From Selenomonadaceae bacterium (GTDB lineage Bacteria; Bacillota; Negativicutes; Selenomonadales; Selenomonadaceae), in contig JAFZMV010000019.1 of NCBI GenBank assembly GCA_017553205.1, positions 1 through 38,048 of the forward strand: 38,048 bases of DNA, in the 5' to 3' direction. The notes beneath the pieces are model-generated. The model was not told the DNA's origin. It saw only the letters and a program-made list of their open reading frames with translations, and did no database searches. Made by a program: the position numbers and the translations under genes. Positions 8,168 through 17,153 of the stretch are shown here, piece after piece (within the stretch, counting starts at the first letter, position 1; every line of letters begins with the position of its first letter).

Positions 8168-10031
8168 ATGAATGACGACATTTTTTATGTCAATCTGAGA
8201 GATATTTCTGATTGTATTGTCAAATTGCGTGATTGTTTTACTGCTGGCTATACTTTGCCGCAATTTTGCATTGATAATGATATAAAAAAGCCTTTAATTG
8301 TCGGTGTAAACAAATCGCAAATAGCTTTTATGTGGGAATTACATGTGCAATTCGTATGTGATATGCGGATCAATCCTCAGTTTGCTTTGTTTGAGGGAAA
8401 ATCAGAAAAAGTGTATACGCACAATAATGGGATCGTAGAAGGTCTGAGTTTAAAAAATCTCTCGGAAATTATAGAAGACAGTTTTGATAAAGTTTTATTC
8501 TTGAATACAAGCAGATTTAATCCGCCAATAAATAATGCAATTTATCTTGATGAATTGGTAAAATCTTTTTTTGTGCGAGCGTATGTAGAAATTCCATTAC
8601 TTAACTTTATGCAGTATTATTCTGGTGTAAAATTGATTTTGATGAATTTTCCGAGTCCTGTCGATTATGAAGGTGGTGTGGAATTTAACAAACAATTGGA
8701 CAATATTGTTGTTCTCAGAAAAAAACTTGCCGAGAGTAAAAACAATAACGTTAAAACTGCTTTTGATAAATTTGGATACACAAATAAAGAAGTCTCGGAA
8801 ATAGTCGGTGATTGGAGATCTGTAATAAATTCGGACGGCTCTGTCTCTTTAGAAGTTAATGACAATGAATTTGTAAATATAGAAAATGGACGACGTGTGG
8901 TCGCATATCAGCCTGAAAAATATAAAAATAAAATTTATTTTATTGGAGCTTCACATCATTTGGGTATGGGTACACCTTATGATAAAACGATTGAAAGTTA
9001 TTTACAAAAAAATGTTGAATGAGAATAATTTTCCCTATCGTGTAGAAAATGAGTCACAGTTTTTTTGGAGAAGATTTCAACATATTTTTTACAATTTGAA
9101 TCGCATACATCCTAAAAAGGGCGATATAATTTTTGCTTGGATAAATAATTTGCGTACAAAAAATATTCCATTTTTTGATGTAAGTCGAGCATTTGATCCC
9201 CCTCATAATTTTAGAGAAATTTTTGCCTCTGGAGGTCATGTTAATGAAATTGGTTATAGAATTGTTGCTGAAAAATTTTTCAATTTTCTAACTCAAAATA
9301 ATTTCTTCCACGATGTCGAGTTTAAATACCCTGCCCCACCTCCACCCTTCCACAGGTACGGTATACCAACGGAAAATTCAATATCCCCCTCCACTTTTTC
9401 ACAAAACAAAGAATTGGAAGAATACAAGAAAAAGTTGCGTGAAAAAAGATTGTCGGTTGGTGCGATAGTCATGAACTGCAATCCTTTCACTTTGGGGCAT
9501 GAATATTTGATTGAGTATGCATCGAAGAAAGTTAAGAAACTTTTTATTTTTGTCGTCGAAGAAGATAAAAGCGAATTTAAATTTGCCGACAGATTCAAAC
9601 TTGTTCAGGCGGGAGTTAAAAAATTTTCCAATGTGGAAGTTTTGCCTAGCGGAAAATTTATAATTTCTCAGAAAACTTTTTAGGGATATTTCAACAAAGA
9701 AAATTTGCAAGATGTTGCCGTTGATTCTTCGGAGGACGTTGAAATTTTTGCAATAGAAATTGCTCCAAGTTTGGGAATTACAGTTCGTTTTGTCGGAGAA
9801 GAACCTGAAGACACTGTTACTCGTCAATACAATGACAACATGAGAAGAATTTTGCCACAATACAATATTGATTTTTGCGAAATTCCTCGTCGAGAGATTA
9901 ACGGAGAAATTATCAGTGCAAAAAAAGTCCGTGAGGCTTTACACAAAAAAGATTTTGACACCATTAAAAAACTTGTTCCGGAAACTACTTTGAAATTTTT
10001 ACGAGATAATTTTTCGGGAAAAAATAATTAA
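8168..10031 (+). pseudogene. Broken SGNH hydrolase / citrate-lyase-ligase-like fusion gene
   Basis: Reads as one gene of about 620 codons carrying two lesions. The first part (8168-9022) has an unrecognised N-terminal region, then an SGNH-like block (YFIGASHHLGMGTPYD). It shifts frame at a run of seven A (about 9007-9013). Removing one A continues into QKMLNENNFPYRV and a catalytic-His-type motif, GGHVNEIGYRIVAEKF. After a Pro-rich linker comes a nucleotidyltransferase domain like the C-terminal half of citrate-lyase ligase: GAIVMNCNPFTLGHEYLI, FVVEEDKSEFKFADR. That domain has an in-frame TAG at 9681-9683, between QKTF and GYFNKENLQDV, then runs in the same frame to 10031 (ISAKKVREAL). A ribosome site is present at 8168. 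The gene interrupts an otherwise YdjGHI-like cluster. Its original substrate is unknown. Confidence 0.75.
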
Positions 10032-10072
10032 AAACGTGAAATAAGAGGGAAATTTTTTTGCAAACTTTAATT

Positions 10073-10095
10073 TCTCATTCCTAAATCCTAATTCC
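10073..10095 (-). repeat. GGAATTAGGATTTAGG-type dispersed repeat
   Basis: On the minus strand this reads as a GGAATTAGGATTTAGGAATGAG-like string, matching similar strings at 30247-30279 and 34461-34493. It lies in the intergenic space just upstream of the zinc-ribbon gene's ribosome site. Confidence 0.55.
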
Positions 10096-10118
10096 ACATT
10101 GAAAAGGGGGTTGTTTTA

Positions 10119-11222
10119 ATGGCTGATACTTCAGTCAGTTATAAATGTCCGAACTGCGGTGCTCCGCTTACTTTTATTCCGGGCAAAAAAACTGTAACCT
10201 GCGAATATTGCGGGACGGAATTTGAAACAAATACTATTGAAGAAATGTTTCAGGCAAAACTTGAACTTGCCGCAAAAGCTGAAGAAGCTCAACAAGCAAA
10301 ATGGGATACTGAAAACGCGGGCGATGAATGGACGGCTGACGAAACTTCAAGTCTGCATGCTTTTACTTGTTCAAGTTGCGGGGCTGAACTTGTCTGCGAC
10401 GAAAACACTATGGCGACCGAATGTGTTTACTGCGGAAATCCTACAATGATGCCTAAAAGATTTGACGGAAATTTAAAACCCGATTTAATTATCCCGTTCA
10501 AAAAAAATAAACAGGACGCAGTTAATGCACTTAAAGAATTTTACAAGGGACATTATCTTTTGCCGAGTAATTTCACAGCAAATAACCGAGTCGAGGCAAT
10601 TCAGCCGATGTATGTTCCGTTCTGGCTTTTTGATTCGACTGTTGACGCTCATGCAGAATTTAAAGCCGAAAAAATTCACCGTCACGAAACTGCAAGCGAA
10701 GTTATCACCGAAACTCAAGTTTATCGTTGTCAGCGTTCGGGAAAAATGAGTTTTGAAAAAATTCCTGCGGACGGTTCAAAAAAAATGGACGATGCTTACA
10801 TGGAAAGTATCGAGCCTTTTAATTATTCGGAGCTTGTTCCATTTCAGACGGCTTATTTGACAGGTTATCTTGCCGATAAATATGATGTTGCTGCTGAAGA
10901 ATGTGCTGCCCGTGCAGATAAACGAGTTGAAAATACTGCCATTGAAGTTTTGCAAAATTCTGTGCAAAATTTTGACACCTGCACTCTGGAAAATTCCGCA
11001 GTCATAAAAAACGGCGGGAAAGTTCTTTATGCAATGGTTCCCGTTTGGATTTTAACGACGCGTTATAATGATATTCCGTATACTTTCATGATGAACGGGC
11101 AGACGGGGAAAGTTGTCGGCTCTCTTCCATATGACAAGACGAAGGCTTTTTTATATCCCGCGTTTTGTACTCTGGTTTTGATTCCGATTTGTTATTTTAT
11201 CGTGAAAATTTTTTTTGCATGA
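10119..11222 (+). CDS. YdjG-like membrane-anchored double zinc-ribbon protein
   Basis: Resembles B. subtilis YdjG, a zinc-ribbon membrane protein that with YdjH recruits PspA and YdjI. Two TFIIB-type ribbons are visible: CPNCGAPL...CEYCGTEF near residues 9-31 and CSSCGAEL...CVYCGNPT near 82-109. A mixed domain (about 120-335) includes QPMYVPFWLFD and LYAMVPVWILTTRYN. One transmembrane helix closes the protein (YPAFCTLVLIPICYFIVKIF). The ribosome site AAAAGGGGG precedes ATG 10119. The TPM-domain gene begins 12 bases downstream, as in ydjG-ydjH. The role in membrane stress is inferred from that homology and context. Confidence 0.8.
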   Translation: MADTSVSYKCPNCGAPLTFIPGKKTVTCEYCGTEFETNTIEEMFQAKLELAAKAEEAQQAKWDTENAGDEWTADETSSLHAFTCSSCGAELVCDENTMATECVYCGNPTMMPKRFDGNLKPDLIIPFKKNKQDAVNALKEFYKGHYLLPSNFTANNRVEAIQPMYVPFWLFDSTVDAHAEFKAEKIHRHETASEVITETQVYRCQRSGKMSFEKIPADGSKKMDDAYMESIEPFNYSELVPFQTAYLTGYLADKYDVAAEECAARADKRVENTAIEVLQNSVQNFDTCTLENSAVIKNGGKVLYAMVPVWILTTRYNDIPYTFMMNGQTGKVVGSLPYDKTKAFLYPAFCTLVLIPICYFIVKIFFA

Positions 11223-11234
11223 GGAGGGCGAATT

Positions 11235-12023
11235 ATGACTAAAAAAATTTTTCTTCTCATGATGGTTTTTGTTTTGAGTGTCAGCACAGTTTTTGCCGCC
11301 GCAAAACCAAATACAAACGCTGAAGAAAATTTAAACGGCTCTGTTGTCGATACAGCAAAAATTTTGTCGGCGAATCAAATTCAAACTTTAACCGCAAAAA
11401 TTCAGCAACTCGAACAAAAACACAAAATAAAAATCGGAATAAATTTTTTGAAAAGTATCGGCGGACAAAATATTGATACTGTTGCAAATGAAAGATTGAG
11501 AAAATATTTCGGCAACGGTCAAAACGGCGGAATAATTTTAGTCGTTGACATGCAGGAAAGAAATTGGAATATCGCTCTTGACGCAAAATTAAATCAAAGA
11601 ATTTTGAGTTACAGCGATGTTGCTTATAAGCATGATGATTTTTATGACAAACTTCACAACAATGACTTTTTCGGAGCGGCAAATGCTTATCTTGATACAG
11701 TCGATGAACTTTTAAATTATTACGAAACAAACGGCGAACCTTATGACTCTTTTAATGAATTTAATCCGCTGGCTTTGGGTATCGGAGTTTTAATCGCCAT
11801 TGTTATTGGTTTTGGTATTCGTTCATGGCTTATCGGCTCAATGAGCAACGTTAAATTTGCAAGTGAGGCATTAGATTATCTTAAGCGGGAAAATGTCAAA
11901 ATTACTGAAAACCGTGATACTTATCTTTTCACAAATGTTTCTCGCCGTCCAAAGTCGAAAGGCTCAAACGGTTCAGGCGGAAGAGGTTCCGGCGGAGGTT
12001 CTTCAGGTGGCGGAAGTTTTTAA
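11235..12023 (+). CDS. YdjH/YgcG-like TPM-domain membrane protein
   Basis: A secretory signal occupies residues 1-22 (hydrophobic core FLLMMVFVLSVSTVFA, then an AAA cleavage site). A TPM (DUF477) domain follows at about 30-155 (LNGSVVDTAKILSANQIQTL, GIILVVDMQERNWNIAL). One transmembrane helix lies near 178-198 (ALGIGVLIAIVIGFGI). A Gly/Ser-rich tail ends GSGGGSSGGGSF, a usual feature of this family. The topology is an extracytoplasmic TPM domain with a cytoplasmic tail. A GAGGAGGG site precedes ATG 11235. Together with the upstream zinc-ribbon gene and the SPFH gene it forms a YdjGHI-like set. The MBL-fold gene starts 3 bases after its stop. Confidence 0.85.
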   Translation: MTKKIFLLMMVFVLSVSTVFAAAKPNTNAEENLNGSVVDTAKILSANQIQTLTAKIQQLEQKHKIKIGINFLKSIGGQNIDTVANERLRKYFGNGQNGGIILVVDMQERNWNIALDAKLNQRILSYSDVAYKHDDFYDKLHNNDFFGAANAYLDTVDELLNYYETNGEPYDSFNEFNPLALGIGVLIAIVIGFGIRSWLIGSMSNVKFASEALDYLKRENVKITENRDTYLFTNVSRRPKSKGSNGSGGRGSGGGSSGGGSF

Positions 12024-12026
12024 AAA

Positions 12027-12905
12027 ATGAAAATCTATACTTTAATCGAAAATACAAATTTAAAAAATTCTGTGCTTGAGTCTGAACACGGAATTTCTTT
12101 TTTCGTAGAAACAAAAAATTTTAATTTTATTTTTGACTGCGGACAAACCGGACTGGCTTGGAAAAATGCGACGAAATTAAATTTGGATTTGTCGAAAATA
12201 AATTTTGTCGTGCTGAGTCATTCACATTATGATCATGCGGGCGGTTTTCCTTCGCTCTTGAAATACTCTGCACCAAAAATTATTTACACGGGAAAAGATT
12301 TTTGGAAAGAAAAATTTTCTCGCACTGATGACGGCTATAAATATCGCGGTGCAGGTTTTACTTTCGAGGATTTGAAAAATTGGGGAATTACTCAAAAAAT
12401 TTGCGAAGATTTTTTAAAGATTGATGAAAATATTTTTCTTGTAGGAAATTTTAAGCGGCGTTATAATTTTGAAACCATACCAAAAAAATATTTGAGAGTC
12501 GAAAACAAAAAACTTTGTCAAGATAATTTTGATGACGAAATTTGTCTGGCTTTAAAAAATTCTGATGAAATTGTTTTAATTGTCGGCTGTTCTCATGTCG
12601 GAATTTTAAATATTGTTTCGACTGTTCACGAGCGTTTGAAGTTACCGATAAAATTTTTAATCGGCGGTGTTCATTTGTTAAATGCCGACGATGAGAGAAT
12701 TGAAAAAACTTTAAACGAATTAAAAAATTTTGGCGTAGAAAAATTTGCTCTTTGTCATTGTTCCGGAGAAAAAATCTGTAAAAAAATTAACTCTGAAATT
12801 TTGACAACGGGTAGTATTGTTGTAAAAGATGTTCCGCCTTATGCGATAGTCGGCGGCAATCCTGCGAAAATTATCAAATACAGATTTTCCGAAAAAAATT
12901 ATTGA
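12027..12905 (+). CDS. MBL-fold metallohydrolase with a foreign C-terminal tail
   Basis: Metallo-beta-lactamase fold of the group that includes the dihydropterin ribofuranosylaminobenzene-5'-phosphate synthase-like proteins. The metal motif [10 protein letters not shown] contains H65, H67, D69 and H70. Further ligands lie in [10 protein letters not shown] and GGVHLL, and the family's C-terminal motif appears as [14 protein letters not shown]. After LTTGSIVV the last 30 or so residues switch to [17 protein letters not shown]. That is the hexapeptide-acetyltransferase tail also found in the downstream gene and belongs to a 209-bp direct repeat. A seven-A run (against six in the other copy) then shifts frame and ends the protein at SEKNY. 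The enzyme core is intact; the tail is a recombination product. No Shine-Dalgarno site is obvious, so translation is probably coupled. Confidence 0.8.
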   Translation: MKIYTLIENTNLKNSVLESEHGISFFVETKNFNFIFDCGQTGLAWKNATKLNLDLSKINFVVLSHSHYDHAGGFPSLLKYSAPKIIYTGKDFWKEKFSRTDDGYKYRGAGFTFEDLKNWGITQKICEDFLKIDENIFLVGNFKRRYNFETIPKKYLRVENKKLCQDNFDDEICLALKNSDEIVLIVGCSHVGILNIVSTVHERLKLPIKFLIGGVHLLNADDERIEKTLNELKNFGVEKFALCHCSGEKICKKINSEILTTGSIVVKDVPPYAIVGGNPAKIIKYRFSEKNY

Positions 12906-13025
12906 ATCTCTTTTAAAAATAAAGTGGTGGGACTGGGACATTGATAAAATTCATGACAACTTCAAATATTTTAATCGCGTTGAGGAATTTGTTGAAATTC
13001 ATGACAAAGGAGTTTGATTTATGGC
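12817..13025 (+). repeat. Direct repeat, copy 1 (acetyltransferase 3' end)
   Basis: 209 bases nearly identical to 13756-13963. It covers the 3' coding end of a hexapeptide acetyltransferase, the AAAGGAG ribosome site and the next ATGGC. Differences are a few substitutions and one extra A in the CCGAAAAAAATT tract. This copy supplies the tail of the MBL-fold gene. Confidence 0.95.
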
Positions 13026-13955
13026 AATCAAGGCGTTAATTTTTGGAACAGATGATTTATTTCCGATTTTGAAACCTTTTTATGATGCTGAAGTGCAAAA
13101 AGGAAATTTGGAAATTGTCGGACAGGCAGTTTTTGAAAATAATCAGATAAAAATTTACAATAATATCCAGGGGGGGATAGGATAAATTTTGACATCGCAA
13201 TTATCTCCAGTCAGAATAATTTTTATGACAGAATGAAATTTTTGGAATCGCAGGGGATACCGAGAAAAAATATTATCGACGGAAGAGTTTTTCAAGTTCC
13301 AAATTTGGATTTTCCGAGATTACTGCTTGAAGGTGTAGCCTATGGTACTTGGAGTAATCGTGCGGAGTCTTACACAATTTATCCTCAAGTACTTACATCA
13401 AGTTCTAATACTTTTAGAATGATATTCGGCAAAAAAAGTTATATTTCTCACAGTACTTCATGCGAGGGGGTTGGGATAGTAAACGTACGGAATTTTTCCT
13501 GCCTGTCTTGGAATCTGACTTTTGAAATGGGTCTTAATAACGGTCATCATTATGATAAAATCACTTCATATGAAATGGCACTTTTAGATTGGACGTTACC
13601 TGAAGGTTTTTTTCAGTATAAAGCACTATCTAATAAAATATCTCAAACAAATATAGGCAATGACGTTTGGGTTGGTCGAGGATGTATTTTAAAAAGTACA
13701 CATCCCGAAAAACCTTTGACAATCGGAGACGGGGCAGTTATTGCGTCTGACAGTGTTGTTGTAAAAGATGTTCCGCCGTATGCGATAGTCGGCGGCAATC
13801 CCGCGAAAATTATCAAATACAGATTTTCCGAAAAAATTATTGAATCTCTTTTAAAAATAAAGTGGTGGGACTGGGATATTGATAAAATTCATGACAACTT
13901 CAAATATTTTAATCGCGTTGAGGAATTTGTTGAAATTCATGACAAAGGAGTTTGA
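13021..13955 (+). pseudogene. Frameshifted hexapeptide-repeat (CatB-like) O-acetyltransferase
   Basis: Starts at ATG 13021 after AAAGGAG with an N-terminal nucleotide-fold-like region (IKALIFGTDDLFPILKPFYD). The frame breaks at a run of seven G (13170-13176): the first frame stops at 13183-13185. Eight G would continue smoothly into [20 protein letters not shown] and on to 13955. The C-terminal half is a left-handed beta-helix acetyltransferase: [33 protein letters not shown] and [15 protein letters not shown]. The catalytic-type His lies in GLNNGHHYD. It would O-acetylate a sugar, probably of a surface glycan. The intact part from 13233 could be translated as a 240-residue fragment. A G tract inside such a gene is a classic phase-variation arrangement, but a sequencing error is equally possible. 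Confidence 0.75.
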
Positions 13956-13963
13956 TTTATGGC
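13756..13963 (+). repeat. Direct repeat, copy 2
   Basis: 208 bases matching 12817-13025. Here it is the natural 3' end of the acetyltransferase gene, followed by the ribosome site and ATGGC start of the LivG-like gene. Recombination between the copies would delete the intervening 938-939 bases. Confidence 0.95.
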
Positions 13964-14741
13964 TGAAAATAAAATTCTGCTTAAGACCGAAGATGTTTCT
14001 GAAGTTTTCGGCGGATTGAAAGCGGTTGCAGATTTTAATTTTTACATAGAGAAAGGCGAACTCGTCGGACTTATCGGACCGAATGGAGCAGGCAAGACGA
14101 CTATTTTTAATTTGATAACGGGGGTTTATGTTCCGACAACAGGAGAAATTTTATTAAACGGAAATTCTATTGTAGGTTTAAAACCTTACGAAATTACAAA
14201 GAGAGGAATTGCTCGCACTTTTCAAAATATTCGTCTGTTCAGTGAATTAAGTGTTCTCGACAATGTAAAAATTGCTTACCATTGTCATTTGAAATACGGC
14301 TTGATTGAATCTGTTTTCAGAATGGGCAGATATTTCGGAGAAGAAAAACAAATTGAAGAGGACAGTTTAAAACTGCTGAAAATTTTCAAATTGGAAGAGC
14401 ATGCTCATGAAGTTGCAAAAAATCTTCCGTACGGTGCTCAAAGACGTTTGGAAATTGCCAGAGCACTTGCCGCAAAACCGAAATTATTATTGCTTGATGA
14501 ACCGGCGGCGGGAATGAATCCCCAAGAAACTCATGAACTTATGGAAATGATTCGCTGGATTAGAAAACAATTCGGCTTGACAGTTTTATTGATTGAACAT
14601 GATATGAGTTTAGTTATGGGAATTTGTGAAAGAATTTATGTTCTTGAATATGGAATGATTATTGCGGAAGGAACTCCGAAAGAAATTCAAAACGATCCCG
14701 AAGTTATTCGTGCATATCTTGGTGACGAAACTGTTAATTAA
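13959..14741 (+). CDS. livG: LivG-type branched-chain amino acid ABC transporter ATP-binding protein
   Basis: ABC ATPase of the high-affinity branched-chain amino acid importer. It shows Walker A GPNGAGKT (40-47), the Q-loop in ARTFQNIRLF, a family-type signature YGAQRRLEIARAL and Walker B LLLLDEP (D180, E181). The LivG-specific insert and ending (MIIAEGTPKEIQNDPEVIRAYLGD) are present. Its 260 residues are standard. ATG 13959 follows AAAGGAG, which is part of the duplicated segment. No LivF, LivH, LivM or substrate-binding gene is adjacent. The acetyltransferase insertion lies exactly where upstream liv genes might be expected, so this may be an operon remnant. Confidence 0.88.
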   Translation: MAENKILLKTEDVSEVFGGLKAVADFNFYIEKGELVGLIGPNGAGKTTIFNLITGVYVPTTGEILLNGNSIVGLKPYEITKRGIARTFQNIRLFSELSVLDNVKIAYHCHLKYGLIESVFRMGRYFGEEKQIEEDSLKLLKIFKLEEHAHEVAKNLPYGAQRRLEIARALAAKPKLLLLDEPAAGMNPQETHELMEMIRWIRKQFGLTVLLIEHDMSLVMGICERIYVLEYGMIIAEGTPKEIQNDPEVIRAYLGDETVN

Positions 14742-14765
14742 AAATTTTTGAAAGGATTTTTTTTT

Positions 14766-17135
14766 ATGACTAAAGAAGAAGAAAAAATTTGGGAAAGTGA
14801 ACTTTCTGCAAAAGTTGAACTGAATCAAGACGGAATTTATTATATTTCCGGAGAATCTGTGAAAATGGAAACTGCCACCGTTTCAGAAGTTAAAGATTAT
14901 AAAAAAGTTTCTGTCGGTTCTGCGGAAGATAATTTTTACACAGTCAATCCAAAAATTAAGCAGAATATTATTTACAGCGGAGATTCTTGGACTATTGAAG
15001 GCATCAGCGATTATGATACCGTAACTGCAGACAACGGAAAATCTGACGACGTTATTTTTGGAGAAGGAGTACGCAATTTAATAAATTCAGGTGCGGGAAA
15101 TGATTCAATAAATATTTCAGGTAATCGCAATACAATTTTTTCAGGTGACGGCGACGACACTATTGAAAATATTTCTTCGCGTAACTATATTGACGGAGGC
15201 GACGGAGATAACTTTTTTTATTTTGGAAGCGGAACAAAAAATACTGTTATCGGCGGTTCAGGTTCGGATACTTTCAGCGTCAACAACGACACGAAAAACA
15301 CACTGACTATAAAAAATTTGGATTATGACGACGTAATAATTTTGAGTTCTCCCGTTGATGAAATTGAAGTTGACGAAGAAAATAACAGTATGACGGCAGG
15401 AGATTTGACAATTATTTTTCCGAATACCGAATACGATTTAATTAACAGTTTCCAACTTTCTGACGGAAATATTTTAACTTCGGATTATGAAAGATATATC
15501 GGAAAAGTTTTTGAAAATGATACTCCCGATAAAATTATCAGAGCAACCAAAAAAGATGACACAATAACAAATACTGCCGATAATGTTACTATCGACGCAA
15601 AAGACGGTTACGACAAAATTATTAACAGCGGAGATAACGTTTCAATATTCGGCGGACAGGGCAAGGATACTATAGAAAATTCAGGCGATAATGTAATTAT
15701 CATTGCTGACACCGGCAAGGACGTTATAAAAAATTCAGGAAGTAATGTGAGTATCGACGGCGGAAAAGGCAAAAATCAAATCAGCCTTTCTGCAGACTCG
15801 GAAAATAATTTGATTTATTTCAGCGGAAAAAATACTGTCGAAGGTTTTAAAACAGGTTTTGATAACGGAGCAGACAAAATTTATATCAGCGGAAATTCTC
15901 CCGCAGTTGATTTTAAAGACGACGGCTTGACTTTTTACACTGACGGCGAAGACGAGAACGAAAAATCTTTGACGTTGAAAGATGTCCACAATACGTCGAA
16001 AGTTATTTTGTCTTATGAGAACGGCGACGAAAACCGCGAAGTATTTATCGCTGACGACGATATTTATAAAGTTGTTGACGGAGAGGCAAAATATTATGTC
16101 GGAGCAAGTGCCGGGAAAAATCATGGAATAAGTTTTGAAGGTATTGCGGAAAGTATCGACGTGACTTTAAACACCAGTTATTCTGCGGATACAGATTTTT
16201 GGATAAATAATGTTCATTCGATTGTCGGCGGAGATTATGAAACAAAAATTACGGGTTCTGCGGAGAACGATACAATTATCGGCGGTACAGGTAAAAATAC
16301 TTTGAACGGCGGAGCAGGCGACGATATTTTAATCGGAAACGGCACTACCGAATACTATTACACTTCAGGAAACGGACAAGACACAATTCAAAATTTCAGT
16401 TCAAGCAGAGATAAACTTTTTGTCAGCGGAAAAATCAAAAATTATAAATTGCATGGCAGTAATGTTGTCATAAACATGAATGACGGCTCAAGCGGAATTA
16501 CTCTGAAAAAAATGGCAGGGAACAGTTTCAAAATTTCTGTCAACGGTACGGAACATACCGCAAAAGTTGCAAGAAATTCCGTTATATACGACGGCAAAAC
16601 TGACTACTACGCAATAACAGGCGGAAATGCCTCAATCAGACCTGCATCGAATGTTGAAAAAGTTGATATTTGGCTTAATCAGGAAGTCGGCGAAGAATTC
16701 GGCAATACAGTTCAAATTTACGGCGACATAAAATGTATTCGCGGTTCCTATTCTCCTGACGTGCCTAATGTTTTAGTCGGTGCAAAAAAAATAAATAATA
16801 TCATCTACGCCGGACAAGGAAATTCATCTTTGTGGGGCGGTGGAGCAAGCAGCGATACTTTAATCGGCGGTTTTGGTGAAGATACTTTTTTCTACACGAA
16901 AGGCAGCGGCAAAGACACCATAAAAGGTGCAAACTCAAATGATGTTGTCGATTTAAGCGGAATGAAATTATCTGATATTTCTTCAATAAATATCGCTGAT
17001 AATTCTATCTCTTTGAATTTTAAAGGCGGCGGAAATTTATTCCTGAACACAAATGCGGGGACAAAATTTTTGCTGAACGGTTACAGTTACATTTATGATA
17101 AAAGTGTCGGCGATTGGCACAGAGAAAAACTTTGA
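14766..17135 (+). CDS. Large hemolysin-type calcium-binding repeat protein
   Basis: 789 residues dominated by RTX-like calcium-binding nonapeptides (GAGNDSINI, GDGDDTIEN, GGDGDN, NGGAGDDILIG). The repeats are looser in the middle (TIENSGDN, DVIKNSGSN). Two copies of a larger module occur near 430-620 and 620-789: a YY(V/A)-type strand, an IDVTLN or VDIWLN strand, GG-repeats, then YYTSGNGQDTIQNF or FYTKGSGKDTIKG. There is no cleavable signal peptide. RTX proteins usually leave by a type I exporter reading the C-terminus, but no exporter is nearby. The start is ATG 14766, because AAAGGA lies 6-12 bases upstream; the TTG at 14748 precedes that site. It may form an operon with the two genes downstream. 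Confidence 0.8.
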   Translation: MTKEEEKIWESELSAKVELNQDGIYYISGESVKMETATVSEVKDYKKVSVGSAEDNFYTVNPKIKQNIIYSGDSWTIEGISDYDTVTADNGKSDDVIFGEGVRNLINSGAGNDSINISGNRNTIFSGDGDDTIENISSRNYIDGGDGDNFFYFGSGTKNTVIGGSGSDTFSVNNDTKNTLTIKNLDYDDVIILSSPVDEIEVDEENNSMTAGDLTIIFPNTEYDLINSFQLSDGNILTSDYERYIGKVFENDTPDKIIRATKKDDTITNTADNVTIDAKDGYDKIINSGDNVSIFGGQGKDTIENSGDNVIIIADTGKDVIKNSGSNVSIDGGKGKNQISLSADSENNLIYFSGKNTVEGFKTGFDNGADKIYISGNSPAVDFKDDGLTFYTDGEDENEKSLTLKDVHNTSKVILSYENGDENREVFIADDDIYKVVDGEAKYYVGASAGKNHGISFEGIAESIDVTLNTSYSADTDFWINNVHSIVGGDYETKITGSAENDTIIGGTGKNTLNGGAGDDILIGNGTTEYYYTSGNGQDTIQNFSSSRDKLFVSGKIKNYKLHGSNVVINMNDGSSGITLKKMAGNSFKISVNGTEHTAKVARNSVIYDGKTDYYAITGGNASIRPASNVEKVDIWLNQEVGEEFGNTVQIYGDIKCIRGSYSPDVPNVLVGAKKINNIIYAGQGNSSLWGGGASSDTLIGGFGEDTFFYTKGSGKDTIKGANSNDVVDLSGMKLSDISSINIADNSISLNFKGGGNLFLNTNAGTKFLLNGYSYIYDKSVGDWHREKL

Positions 17136-17153
17136 CGCAGGGAGTTGAAAATT

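Noticed and set aside
9000..9022. Programmed frameshifting at the seven-A run
   Set aside because: No downstream stimulatory hairpin seen, and the gene has a second lesion further on, so decay or error is simpler.
9681..9683. In-frame TAG as a recoded sense codon
   Set aside because: TAG is used as a normal stop by hypF and the IS5-type transposase here, there is no sign of a suppressor system, and the same gene already carries a frameshift.
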